A stretch of DNA of 64,000 nucleotides, from contig NZ_CP102509.1 of the NCBI RefSeq assembly GCF_024611995.1, positions 7,874,001-7,938,000 on the forward strand, given 5' to 3'. The DNA comes from Streptomyces sp. NBC_00162 (GTDB lineage: Bacteria; Actinomycetota; Actinomycetes; Streptomycetales; Streptomycetaceae). A program made the translations under genes and the position numbers. Numbering within the stretch: the stretch's first letter is position 1; each line of letters begins with the position of its first letter. Below are positions 34,836 to 42,881 of the stretch, piece by piece. Under the pieces are notes generated by a model. It worked only from the letters and a program-made list of their open reading frames with translations. It was not told the DNA's origin and did not search any database.

Positions 34836-35981
34836 ATGCAGGACCCGCACCCGCACCCGCAGCCGCAGCCGCAGCCGCAGCCTCACGCTCACCCCGACCC
34901 TCAGCCGCACCCGAATCCCGCCGTCCGGCTCGACCGGGTCAGCAAGCAGTACCCCAACTCCGACGCCTACGCCGTCCACGACGTCACCCTCGACGTCGCC
35001 CCGGGCGAGTTCTTCTCCCTCCTCGGCCCGTCCGGCTGCGGCAAGACCACCCTGCTGCGGATGACCGGCGGCTTCGCCGACCCCACGGAAGGCAGCGTCC
35101 TGCTCGACGGCCAGGACGTCACCGGCCTCCCGCCCAACAAGCGCAACGTCAACACCGTCTTCCAGAGCTACGCCCTCTTCGACCACCTCTCACTGGCCGA
35201 CAACGTGGCCTTCGGCCTCAAGCGCAAGGGCGTGGCCCGCCCCGAGATCCGCGAACGGGTCGCCGACATGCTCGACCTCGTCCAGCTCGGGGGACTGGCC
35301 GGCCGCAAGCCGCCCACGCTCTCCGGCGGCCAGCGACAGCGCGTCGCCCTCGCCCGCGCCCTGGTCAACCGGCCGCAAGTCCTGCTGCTGGACGAGCCGC
35401 TGGCCGCGCTCGACCTCAAACTCCGCCGCCGGATGCAGGTCGAGCTCAAGCAGATCCAGCGCGAGGTCGGCATCACCTTCGTCTTCGTCACCCACGACCA
35501 GGACGAAGCCCTGACCATGTCCGACCGCCTCGCGGTCATGAACGAGGGACGCATCGAGCAGTGCGGCACGCCCGAGGACGTCTACGAGCGCCCGACGAGC
35601 AGCTTCGTGGCCTCCTTCATGGGCACCTCCAACCTCGTCCCCGGCACCTACCGCTCGGGCCGGGTCGTCCTCGACCAGGGCCCCGCCCTGCCCGTCGGCC
35701 CCCGGTCCGGCGTCCCCGACGGCAGCCGGGTCAGCCTCTCCATCCGCCCCGAGAAGATCTGGCTCTCCGACTTCGAACCGGGCATGGCCCAGGTGAGCGG
35801 AGTCGTCCGGGAGACCGTCTACTGCGGCCCGACCACCACCTACCTCATCGAACTGGCCCCCGGAGTCACGGTGTCCGTGCTGGAGCAGAACACCGTCCGC
35901 TCCCGCATGGAGGACCGCTGGAGCGGCGGCGAGCAGGTCGAGATCGGCTGGAAGCCCGAGCACTGCCTGGTCCTCGACTGA
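34836..35981 (+). CDS. Polyamine-type ABC ATPase (PotA-like) with His/Pro/Gln-rich N-terminus
   Basis: ATPase of 381 aa. Walker A GPSGCGKTT, Q-loop FQSYALFDHL, signature LSGGQRQRVALARAL, Walker B LLLDEPLAALD and the H-loop in FVTHDQDEALTM are all present; a C-terminal TOBE domain follows (SLSIRPEKIWL, VVRETVYCGPTTTY). The first about 25 residues are a repeat of Pro, Gln and His (alternating PHPQ/PQPQ units) encoded by a CAGCCG run, absent from ordinary PotA. I choose the ATG at 34836, nine bases after AGGGAAG; a GTG at 34827 lies against that site. Confidence 0.94.
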   Translation: MQDPHPHPQPQPQPQPHAHPDPQPHPNPAVRLDRVSKQYPNSDAYAVHDVTLDVAPGEFFSLLGPSGCGKTTLLRMTGGFADPTEGSVLLDGQDVTGLPPNKRNVNTVFQSYALFDHLSLADNVAFGLKRKGVARPEIRERVADMLDLVQLGGLAGRKPPTLSGGQRQRVALARALVNRPQVLLLDEPLAALDLKLRRRMQVELKQIQREVGITFVFVTHDQDEALTMSDRLAVMNEGRIEQCGTPEDVYERPTSSFVASFMGTSNLVPGTYRSGRVVLDQGPALPVGPRSGVPDGSRVSLSIRPEKIWLSDFEPGMAQVSGVVRETVYCGPTTTYLIELAPGVTVSVLEQNTVRSRMEDRWSGGEQVEIGWKPEHCLVLD

Positions 35982-36055
35982 CACCCCGCCCCCACGCCAC
36001 GCCCCCACGCCCCGCCTCCTGCCCCCGCCCCGCACCGACCGAAGGAAGCACCCCC

Positions 36056-37372
36056 ATGAACCACGACGTCATCGTGCTCGGCGCCGGACTGGCCGGTCTC
36101 GCCGCCGCGCGCGACCTGGCCGCAGGCGGGGCCGACGTCCTCGTCGTCGAGGCCCGCGACCGGGTCGGCGGACGTGTCGAACAGACCGCCCTCCCCGACG
36201 GCCGGCTGGTCCAGCTCGGCGGGGAGGTGGTGGGCCGGGCCCACACCGCCTACACCGCCCTCGCCGCGGAACTGGGCCTCACCCTGGTCCCCAGCTACGT
36301 CGCCGAGCCCGGCGCCCTCGTCCGCGCCACCCCCGAAGGAGTCGGTGCCGGAGACCCGCCCCACTGGTTCGGGGGTGGCGACGAAGCCTGCCACGCCAAG
36401 GTCACCGCCGCCTTCACCGCGCTCGCCGCCACCGTCGATGCGGCCGACCCCTGGTCCCACCCCGAGGCCACGCCCCTCGACCGGCTCTCCGTCGGCGACT
36501 GGCTGCGCTCGCAGGGAGCCACCCAGGCCGTCGTACGTCTCTGGGAGATCGGCCAACTGGCCCTCGCCGACGGCGCTTGCGAACGGACCTCGCTGCTCGC
36601 CGCCCTCCGCAAGCACGCCGCCGTACCCGGCACGGGCCACTACGAGTACGAGGCCTGGGAAGGCCTGCGATGCGCCGAGGGATCGGCGACCGTGGCCCTG
36701 CGCATGGCCGAGGCCCTCGGCGGGCGGATACGTACGGGCTCACCCGTCGAGGCGGTCACGGTACGGCGACCAGGCCGCTGCTCCGTACGCCTGGCGGGCG
36801 GCGAGACCCTGACCGCCGACGCCGTGGTCAGCGCGCTCCCGGTCGGCCCGCTCCGCTCGGTCGCCGTCACCGGAGTCTCCGACGAACGCCTCGCCGCACT
36901 GCATCGCCAACGCCACGCCCTCGCGGCCAAGTTCACCGCCGCGTACGACAGACCCTTCTGGCGCGACCGCGGCCTCAGCGGCCTCTCCGAATGCGAAGGT
37001 GTCCTCGGCAGCACCTGGCCGCAGAGCGAAGGCATCCTCTCCGCCCTGGTCCCGCCCGAGCGCTACGGCGTCCTGCTCGGCATGCCCGCTCCCCTGCGCA
37101 CCGCCGAACTGCTGGCCGACATCGCGCGCCTCTACGGCGACGAGGCGCACCATCCGCTCGCCACGTACGTACGCCTGTGGGGCACCGACCCGTGGACCCA
37201 GGGGTACGTCACCCAGTGGACCCCCGGTGACGTCATGGCCGTCGGCCCCCGGCACGGCACCCACGAACCCCCCTTCTACGTCTGCGGATCCGACCAGTGG
37301 GTGGCCGGCTACATGGAAGGCGCCGTACGCACCGGACGCGAGGCCGCCAAGGAGGCGCTGAGCCGTGGCTGA
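36056..37372 (+). CDS. Flavin-dependent monoamine/polyamine oxidase
   Basis: FAD enzyme of 438 aa oxidising an amine to an imine/aldehyde. The N-terminal dinucleotide motif is VIVLGAGLAGLAAARDLA, followed by VVEARDRVGGRVEQT and LGGEVVGRAHTAY. The C-terminal FAD segment is PFYVCGSDQWVAGYMEGAVRTGREAA, standard for the MAO family. It lies directly after the amine importer and its stop overlaps the start of the aldehyde dehydrogenase, so the aldehyde product is probably handed to that enzyme. GAAGGAA precedes the ATG. The exact amine is not deducible. Confidence 0.93.
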   Translation: MNHDVIVLGAGLAGLAAARDLAAGGADVLVVEARDRVGGRVEQTALPDGRLVQLGGEVVGRAHTAYTALAAELGLTLVPSYVAEPGALVRATPEGVGAGDPPHWFGGGDEACHAKVTAAFTALAATVDAADPWSHPEATPLDRLSVGDWLRSQGATQAVVRLWEIGQLALADGACERTSLLAALRKHAAVPGTGHYEYEAWEGLRCAEGSATVALRMAEALGGRIRTGSPVEAVTVRRPGRCSVRLAGGETLTADAVVSALPVGPLRSVAVTGVSDERLAALHRQRHALAAKFTAAYDRPFWRDRGLSGLSECEGVLGSTWPQSEGILSALVPPERYGVLLGMPAPLRTAELLADIARLYGDEAHHPLATYVRLWGTDPWTQGYVTQWTPGDVMAVGPRHGTHEPPFYVCGSDQWVAGYMEGAVRTGREAAKEALSRG

Positions 37373-38765
37373 CACCCTGTACAACCACATCGGGGGAGTG
37401 GACCGCCCCGCCGCCTCGGGCGCGACGATGGCCCTGACCGACCCCGCCACCGGCCGGGTGCACCGCCACGCACCGCGCTCCGGCCCGGCCGACACGGACG
37501 AGGCCTGCGCCGCGGCGGCAGCGGCGTACGCGCACTGGTCCACGACCACCCCGGCCGCCCGGCAGCGCGCCCTGCTCGGCATCGCCGACGCCATCGAGGC
37601 GCACACGGACGCCTTCGTGGCCGCCGAAACCGGGGACACCGGCAAGCCTGCCGACCAGTTCAGGAACGAGGAACTGCCCGCGATCGTCGACACCGTCCGC
37701 TACTTCGCCGGAGCCGCGCGGAACCTCCCGGGCGCCGCCGCGGCCGAGTACACCGAGGGCCGCACCTCCCTGCTGCGCCGCGAACCGGTGGGCGTCTGCG
37801 CCCAGATCACCCCTTGGAACTACCCGCTGATGATGGCCGCATGGAAGATCGCCCCGGCGATCGCCGCCGGAAACACCACCGTGCTCAAGCCCGCGGACAC
37901 CACCCCCTCCTCGTCCGCGCTGCTGGCCCAGATCGCCGCGGGACACCTGCCGCCGGGCGTGCTGAACCTCGTCTGCGGCGACCGAGACACGGGCCGGGCC
38001 CTCACCGCCCACCCGGCGGTCGCCCTGATCGCCGTCACCGGCAGCGTCCGCGCCGGCCGGGAGATCGCGGCGGCCGCCGCGGCCGGCCTCAAGCGGGTCC
38101 ACCTGGAACTCGGCGGCAACGCCCCCGTCCTGGTCCACGAGGACGTGGACGTGGAGGCCACCGCCGCAGCCCTCGCCGCCGTCGCCTACTACAACGCCGG
38201 CCAGGACTGCACCGCGCCCACCCGGCTCCTGGTCCACCGCCGGATCCACGACGTCTTCCTCGCGGCCTTCGCCGCCGAAGCGGCACGGCTCCGTACCGGC
38301 GTCGACTTCGGGCCCCTCAACAACGCGGCCCAACTCGCCTCGGTGCAGGCCCTGCTGGACCGCCTGCCGGCCCACGCCGAGATCGTCACCGGCGGCAGCC
38401 GACTCCCGCGCCCCGGCTTCTTCCACGAGCCCACGGTGGTCGCGGGTGTCCGCCAGGACGACGAGATCGTGCAGGAGGAGATCTTCGGCCCGGTGGTGAC
38501 CGTCCAGCCCTTCGCCGACGAGGCCGAGGCTCTGTGCCTCGCCAACGGCGTGCGCTTCGGCCTGGCCGCGAGCGTGTGGACCACCGACCACGACCGCGCG
38601 ATGCGTGCCACCCGCGCCCTCCACACCGGCATCGTCTGGGTGAACACCCACGGCACCACCGTCTCCGAGATGCCGCATGGCGGAGTCAAGCACTCCGGCT
38701 ACGGCAGTGACCTCTCCCTGTCCGGCCTCCTGGACTACACCCAGGCCAAACACGTCATGCTGTGA
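37365..38765 (+). CDS. NAD(P)-dependent aldehyde dehydrogenase (aminobutyraldehyde/betaine-aldehyde type)
   Basis: Enzyme of 466 aa oxidising an aldehyde to the acid. Catalytic residues: Asn152 in ITPWNYPL, Glu248 in HLELGGNAP and Cys282 in NAGQDCTAPTRLLV; the GQDCTA form is seen in aminoaldehyde dehydrogenases. AGGAGG lies nine bases before the GTG start, inside the end of the oxidase gene. It completes the amine-to-acid module of the island. The acid could be activated by the ADP-forming acyl-CoA synthetase of the divergent operon. Confidence 0.95.
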   Translation: MADTLYNHIGGVDRPAASGATMALTDPATGRVHRHAPRSGPADTDEACAAAAAAYAHWSTTTPAARQRALLGIADAIEAHTDAFVAAETGDTGKPADQFRNEELPAIVDTVRYFAGAARNLPGAAAAEYTEGRTSLLRREPVGVCAQITPWNYPLMMAAWKIAPAIAAGNTTVLKPADTTPSSSALLAQIAAGHLPPGVLNLVCGDRDTGRALTAHPAVALIAVTGSVRAGREIAAAAAAGLKRVHLELGGNAPVLVHEDVDVEATAAALAAVAYYNAGQDCTAPTRLLVHRRIHDVFLAAFAAEAARLRTGVDFGPLNNAAQLASVQALLDRLPAHAEIVTGGSRLPRPGFFHEPTVVAGVRQDDEIVQEEIFGPVVTVQPFADEAEALCLANGVRFGLAASVWTTDHDRAMRATRALHTGIVWVNTHGTTVSEMPHGGVKHSGYGSDLSLSGLLDYTQAKHVML

Positions 38766-38868
38766 GCCCAGGCCGGAATGCCGATGGGTGATCGCCGTGA
38801 CACGCTGAGACGGGGGACCCCGCCGGTCCCGGCATGTCAGGCCGGCTCTGCAACCCATGGAGATCGAC

Positions 38869-39318
38869 ATGGCCAGTGACGCCAGCAGCCCCCGCGCAAG
38901 CACCGCACCCCCGAACCCCTGGCATGCGCCCACATCCGGCACCACCGTCCTGGCAGGTTCCCTGATGATCTTCGGCGGAGCGATGGCGCTCTTCGAAGGG
39001 ATCGCGGCCCTCGCGAAGGACGACTTGTTCGTCACGACGCGCCACTACGTGTTCGAGTTCAGCCTGACCGGCTGGGGCTGGGTACACCTGATCCTGGGCA
39101 TCGTCCTCATCCTCGCCGGCTGCGCCGTCCTCGGCAGCGGAGCCCTGTGGGCGCGCTTCTTCGGTGTCGCCGTTGCCGGGCTGGGCGCGATCGCCAACTT
39201 CCTGTGGATTCCGTACTACCCCTGGTGGGCCCTGGTGCTGGTCGCCGTCAACCTCTTCGTCGTCTGGGCACTGTGCAAGGGCATGCACCGAGAAGCGGAC
39301 ACGAGCCCGACTGCCTGA
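38869..39318 (+). CDS. Small four-helix membrane protein (DUF7144-like)
   Basis: Integral membrane protein of 149 aa with four predicted helices (TVLAGSLMIFGGAMALFEGIAAL, then WGWVHLILGIVLILAGCAVL, WARFFGVAVAGLGAIANFL and WWALVLVAVNLFVVWAL). This matches a small actinobacterial membrane family often annotated as DUF7144; the name is from memory. I place the start at the second ATG (38869), six bases after GGAG; the first at 38857 has no ribosome site. Function unknown. Confidence 0.82.
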   Translation: MASDASSPRASTAPPNPWHAPTSGTTVLAGSLMIFGGAMALFEGIAALAKDDLFVTTRHYVFEFSLTGWGWVHLILGIVLILAGCAVLGSGALWARFFGVAVAGLGAIANFLWIPYYPWWALVLVAVNLFVVWALCKGMHREADTSPTA

Positions 39319-39422
39319 CCCGGCCGTGGCAGGGGCCGTCCCTCTGGCGACGACCCGAAGTTACCGGGAGGTAGCCACGGGGGCGCCGGGACGGTAGCGT
39401 CGGACGACGAGAGGGGAGAGCC

Positions 39423-39938
39423 ATGCCTCGTACGTTCACGGTGTCCGACAGCATCGTCGTCCATGTCCGTCCCGCCGACGTCTACCGGCACGTTTCCGAT
39501 CCCGCGCGGATGGGTGACTGGAGCCCGGAGAACCTCGGCGCCACCGTCCACGGCGGCGCCGCCGGAGAGACCCGCGTCGGGACGGTCTTCGACGGGCGGA
39601 ACAAGCGCGGGGCCTTCCGATGGACCACTCGGTGCACGGTGACGGCGGTCGAGAAGGACCGGCTGTTCAGGTTCCGGGTGCACGCCATCGGGATCCGGCG
39701 TCCGCGGATACCCGGCCCGATCGCCACGTGGGAGTACCGGTTCGAGTCCGTTCCGGAGGGCACCCGGGTGACCGAGACGTGGACCGACGACCGCCGCTCG
39801 TGGCCGGACTTCGCGGCCCACGCCTTCGACCGGGTCGCGACGCGGGGACACACCTTCGCCGATTTCCAGCGCAGGAACATCAGCACCACGCTGCGCAACC
39901 TCAAGAAGGCCCTGGAGCCGGCGTCCGACAGCGCATGA
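39423..39938 (+). CDS. SRPBCC/START-like (polyketide cyclase-type) protein
   Basis: Soluble protein of 171 aa with a helix-grip fold: the start IVVHVRPADVYRHVSDPARMGDWSPEN is the typical opening strand and two short helices, followed by beta strands (TTRCTVTAVEKDRLFRFRVHA, WEYRFESVPEGTRVTETWTD) and a long C-terminal helix ending NISTTLRNLKKALE. Such proteins bind hydrophobic ligands; this subtype is common and of unknown role. A strong GAGAGGGGAGAG site precedes the ATG. It converges with the MerR gene. Confidence 0.88.
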   Translation: MPRTFTVSDSIVVHVRPADVYRHVSDPARMGDWSPENLGATVHGGAAGETRVGTVFDGRNKRGAFRWTTRCTVTAVEKDRLFRFRVHAIGIRRPRIPGPIATWEYRFESVPEGTRVTETWTDDRRSWPDFAAHAFDRVATRGHTFADFQRRNISTTLRNLKKALEPASDSA

Positions 39939-39957
39939 TTCCCTTCCGGCGTGCTCA

Positions 39958-40323
39958 TCAGGGGCAGGGGCGGCCGGTCTGCAGGGTGGTGGCAGTCGCG
40001 GTGATGATGCTGTCGAGCTTGTCCCGGGTGCTGGCCAGATTGCCGATCCGGGTGTCGATGCGGTCCCGCTCGGCCGTCAGCCGGTCGAGCAGCTCGGGCG
40101 TCACCTCACCGGTCACGACGCACGGCAGCAGTTCCACGATCGACCTGCTCGCCAGCCCTGCCGCGTACAGCTGCTGGATCAGCAGGACGCGGTCGACCGC
40201 GCTGTCCGGATAGCGCCGCTGACCGCTGGGGCTGCGTTCGGAGGCCAGCAGGTTCTGCTCTTCGTAGTACCGCAGTGCCCGCACGCTCACGCCTGTCCTG
40301 GTGGCGAGTTCCCCGATGCGCAT
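39958..40323 (-). CDS. MerR-family transcriptional regulator
   Basis: Regulator of 121 aa: winged helix-turn-helix at 1-70 (MRIGELATRTGVSVRALRYYEEQNLL, then SPSGQRRYPDSAVDRVLLIQQL) and a coiled-coil dimer helix (TPELLDRLTAERDRIDTRIGNLASTRDKLDSIIT). A single Cys in LLPCVV and one near the C-terminus do not match a metal site; an organic or stress signal is more likely. The ATG at 40323 follows AAGGGAGG. It diverges from a (frameshifted) enoyl-CoA hydratase; near-identical dyads stand before both genes. Confidence 0.93.
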   Translation of the reverse strand: MRIGELATRTGVSVRALRYYEEQNLLASERSPSGQRRYPDSAVDRVLLIQQLYAAGLASRSIVELLPCVVTGEVTPELLDRLTAERDRIDTRIGNLASTRDKLDSIITATATTLQTGRPCP

Positions 40324-40363
40324 CGCGCCTCCCTTGCCTTGCAGGGTCCGGCAGTTCCTGCCC

Positions 40364-40379
40364 CTGACGTCAGCGTAAG
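40364..40379. promoter_or_regulatory. MerR-type operator at the merR promoter
   Basis: CTGACGTCAGCGTAAG repeats, with one changed base, the dyad at 40443-40458. It lies about 40 bases before the MerR start codon and is a candidate autoregulatory site. Confidence 0.65.
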
Positions 40380-40436
40380 GGGCGGCCTCCATGGCTGAGA
40401 CGGTGCCGTGGCCGGCGTGGCGTGCGTCACACCTTC

Positions 40437-40468
40437 TTGCCTCTGACGTCAGCGTCAGCTTTTAGCGT
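40437..40468 (+). promoter_or_regulatory. MerR-type promoter with dyad between -35 and -10
   Basis: TTGCCT (40437-40442) and TAGCGT (40463-40468) are separated by 20 bases, the overlong spacing of MerR-activated promoters. The spacer holds the perfect dyad CTGACG-TCAG-CGTCAG (40443-40458). This should drive the enoyl-CoA hydratase gene. Confidence 0.8.
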
Positions 40469-40517
40469 GATCGGTGGAGGGCCTGCGGGCCGGAGTATCC
40501 ACCGAGAGAAGGACGAG

Positions 40518-41389
40518 ATGCCGTCGTACGACGAATACACCAGTCTGCGCGTGGCGATCGACTCGGGCGTGGCTCGTGTCACGCTCGACAACCCGCCGGT
40601 CAACATGCTCGACACGGCACTCATCAACGAACTGCACGACTTCGCCGGGGCGGTCCGCGGGGACGATCGGGTGCGCGTGATCGTTGTACAGAGCGCCGAC
40701 CCGGACTTCTTCGCCGCCCACGTCGACTTGAGCTTCATGCTCAAGCCGGAGACCTTCGCGGAGCTGGCCAACCCGAACGCCGGCACCGGCGGCGACGAGT
40801 CGCTCCTCAACCCCATGCAGAAGCTGATGCTGCGCTTCCGCACGCTGCCGCAGGTGACGATCGCCAAGCTCGCCGGGCGCCTTCGGGGCGGCGGTAACGA
40901 GCTGGCGATGGCACTCGACATGCGCTTCGCCGCCACGGGGCGGACATGGCTCGCCCAGCCCGAGACCCGGATGGGCATCATCCCCGGTGGCGGCGGGACC
41001 CAGCTGCTGACCCCGCTGGTGGGGCGCGCCAGGGCTCTGGAAGTGATCCTCGCGGGAACCTGCTCGACGCGGAGCTGGCCGAGCGCTACGGCTGGATCAA
41101 CCGCACCCTCCCGGCCGAGGAACTCGACGGCTTCGTCGACGCACTCGCCGGGCGCATCGCGGCGCTGCGCCCGGAACAGATCGCCGCGGCCAAGGCGGCG
41201 GTCGGGGCCGCATCGACCGGCGGCGGTCAGCTGCTGGAGGGGCTCGCCGAGGAGAGCAAGGCGCTGGCCGGGGTGTACCCGGCTCCGGACGCGGTGGTCG
41301 AGCGCATGCGCGCCGCCGTGGAGGCCGGCGCGCAGACCCGCGAAGGCGAACTCGACCTGGAGGCTTCGCTGGACCGCGTTCCCTGGTAG
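40518..41389 (+). pseudogene. Enoyl-CoA hydratase/isomerase, broken by a -1 frameshift
   Basis: Crotonase-fold protein: VARVTLDNPPVNMLDTALINEL, VIVVQSADPDFFAAHVDLSFM, then GRLRGGGNELAMALDMRFA and PETRMGIIPGGGGTQLLTPLVGR. After EVILAG the frame is lost: one base appears missing between 41052 and 41057 (GCGGGAAC). The remaining NLLDAELAERYGWINRTLP to SLDRVPW continues in another frame to TAG at 41389. Repaired, it would be 290 aa. The ATG at 40518 follows GAAGGACGAG. Either a recent loss or a sequencing error; the divergent MerR regulator and promoter look intact. Confidence 0.88.
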
Positions 41390-41417
41390 GGCTTCGGCAG
41401 CTGCGCGGTGTGCGCGG

Positions 41418-42578
41418 TCAGGCGGCGGGCTTGCCGGGCTGGTCGTGGGTCGAGCAGTGGATGCCGCCGCCACCCGAGGCGATCGTGTCGATCGCGACCG
41501 GCACGATGTCCCGCTTGGGGAAGTGTTCCTGCAGGAGGCCGCGGGCCCGGTCGTCGGCCTTGCGGTCCCCGAACGCGGGCATGAAGACGGCGTCGTTGGC
41601 GATGTAGAAGTTGGCGTAGGTCGACACGAAGTCGTCGCCCTGGCCCGTGATCCTGTTCAGGTCGGGCTGCGGCAGGTCGATGACCTCGAAGTGCCGGCCG
41701 CGGGCGTCCGTCGCCTTCGACAGGACGGACTTGGCCTGGTCGGCGGAGCGCGACCAGGAGTCCGGCGGGGTGCTGGGGTGCGCGCGGTCCAGCAGGACCA
41801 CACCGGGCGCGGTGAAGCGCACCAGGCTGTCCACGTGGGCATCCGTGATGTCCTCGCCGCGTACCCCGGCCAGCCACACCACCTTCTCGACCCCCAGGGT
41901 CTGTTTGAGTTCGCCCTCGATGGTGTCCCGGCTCTTGCCCCGGTTGCGGTTGTCGTTGACGATCGAGCTCTCGGTGATCAGCAGGGTGCCCTCACCGTCG
42001 GGCTCGAAGGATCCGCCCTCCGCGACCAGCGGGGCCTGGACCCGGGGGATCCCGTACTTCTGGAGCAGGTCGCGGCCCACGACCCCGTCGTTCTTGTGCT
42101 CCTGCTTGTTGCCCCAGCCGTTGAAGTTGAAGTCGACCCCGACGACCTTGCCGTCCTGCTCGGCGAAGACGGGGACGGTGTCGCGCGCCCAGAGGTCGTC
42201 GACGGCCAGCGGGATCACCTCGACCTGCGAGCCGCACGCCCGCTGTGCCGCGTCCGCCTGATCGGGCCGGGCCATCATGACGACCGCCTCGTACTCCCCG
42301 ACGGCCCGCGCGATCCGCGCGATGTCCTCGCGCACGTAGGGCAGGTCTCCCTCCCAGACCGAGGACAGCGCCGGCCAGGACATGAACGTACGGGCGTGGC
42401 TCTCCCACTCGGCGCCCAGCCGGCGCTTGCCGGCAGCGGCGGGCTGGGAGGGCCCGCCGGTGGCGCCGGCCTTCGCTCCGCCTCCGGAGGGGCCGCAGGC
42501 CGAGGAGCCCGCGACGAGGGCGCCGATTCCGGCGAGGGTGCGAAGCGCGGTCCGACGGGTGGGGTCGAGGAAGGACAC
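41418..42578 (-). CDS. Agmatine/peptidylarginine deiminase-family Tat lipoprotein
   Basis: Protein of 386 aa related to agmatine deiminase (PF04371): SHARTFMSWPALSSVWEG, IPLAVDDLWARDTVPVF, VDFNFNGWGNK, LVAEGGSFEPDGEGTLLITESSIVNDNRNR, ITDAHVDSLVRF, and GGIHCSTHDQP with catalytic Cys375. The N-terminus DPTRRTALRTLAGIGALVAGSSAC is a twin-arginine signal plus lipobox (Cys28), so the enzyme should be anchored outside the membrane, unlike classical cytoplasmic AguA. I choose the GTG at 42578, after CGGAG, because it gives a compact signal peptide. It would hydrolyse an extracellular guanidino compound. Confidence 0.9.
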   Translation of the reverse strand: MSFLDPTRRTALRTLAGIGALVAGSSACGPSGGGAKAGATGGPSQPAAAGKRRLGAEWESHARTFMSWPALSSVWEGDLPYVREDIARIARAVGEYEAVVMMARPDQADAAQRACGSQVEVIPLAVDDLWARDTVPVFAEQDGKVVGVDFNFNGWGNKQEHKNDGVVGRDLLQKYGIPRVQAPLVAEGGSFEPDGEGTLLITESSIVNDNRNRGKSRDTIEGELKQTLGVEKVVWLAGVRGEDITDAHVDSLVRFTAPGVVLLDRAHPSTPPDSWSRSADQAKSVLSKATDARGRHFEVIDLPQPDLNRITGQGDDFVSTYANFYIANDAVFMPAFGDRKADDRARGLLQEHFPKRDIVPVAIDTIASGGGGIHCSTHDQPGKPAA

Positions 42579-42749
42579 GGGAACTCCGATCGTGGGCTGG
42601 CGGAAGGGGTGCATCCGGCCAGGGCGGGCGCGGTGTGTGGCGAAGGCCGACAAGACCGGGCCGAGCTCTACGGACAACAGCGCGCGCTCGTACCGCGAAC
42701 GGCCGCCATGCACGGAGAGTGATGCGGCCGCGTGTCGCCACTCTCCCAC

Positions 42750-42767
42750 TGACTGAAAATTCAGTCA
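42750..42767. promoter_or_regulatory. Orphan TetR-type dyad
   Basis: TGACTGAA-AA-TTCAGTCA: two perfect 8-base arms around two bases, in an AT-rich patch. It resembles operators found before TetR-family genes, but no TetR gene or intact target is adjacent. Confidence 0.55.
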
Positions 42768-42788
42768 AATTCGGAGCCGAGGAGGGGC

Positions 42789-42881
42789 GTCGCCGAGCTG
42801 TACCGGCAGACCGGCCGGCCCGCCGATGGCCTCGCCTGGCTCGACCGTGCCCTCGTCGTCGAACCGGACCACCCCAAGGCC
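42789..42881 (+). pseudogene. Remnant of a TPR-containing protein
   Basis: The frame reads VAELYRQTGRPADGLAWLD followed by RALVVEPDHPKA, which fits one tetratricopeptide repeat (helix A, Gly-x-x-x-x-Ala turn, helix B ending Ala-Leu-x-x-x-Pro). No start codon, ribosome site or further repeats are present, so it is probably the relic of a truncated gene. Confidence 0.35.

Noticed and set aside
34850..34912. CAGCCG repeat considered as a microsatellite or CRISPR-like array
   Set aside because: It is a short in-frame tract at the beginning of the ATPase gene, without spacers.
38814..38830. GGGACC-CCGCC-GGTCCC hairpin after the aldehyde dehydrogenase as a terminator
   Set aside because: Only six base pairs with a short loop and no other support; too weak to list as a feature.
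40422..42722. A 766-codon plus-strand open frame that could be read as one large protein
   Set aside because: Only its first part is a real enoyl-CoA hydratase; the rest is a shadow of the deiminase gene created by the frameshift at about 41055.
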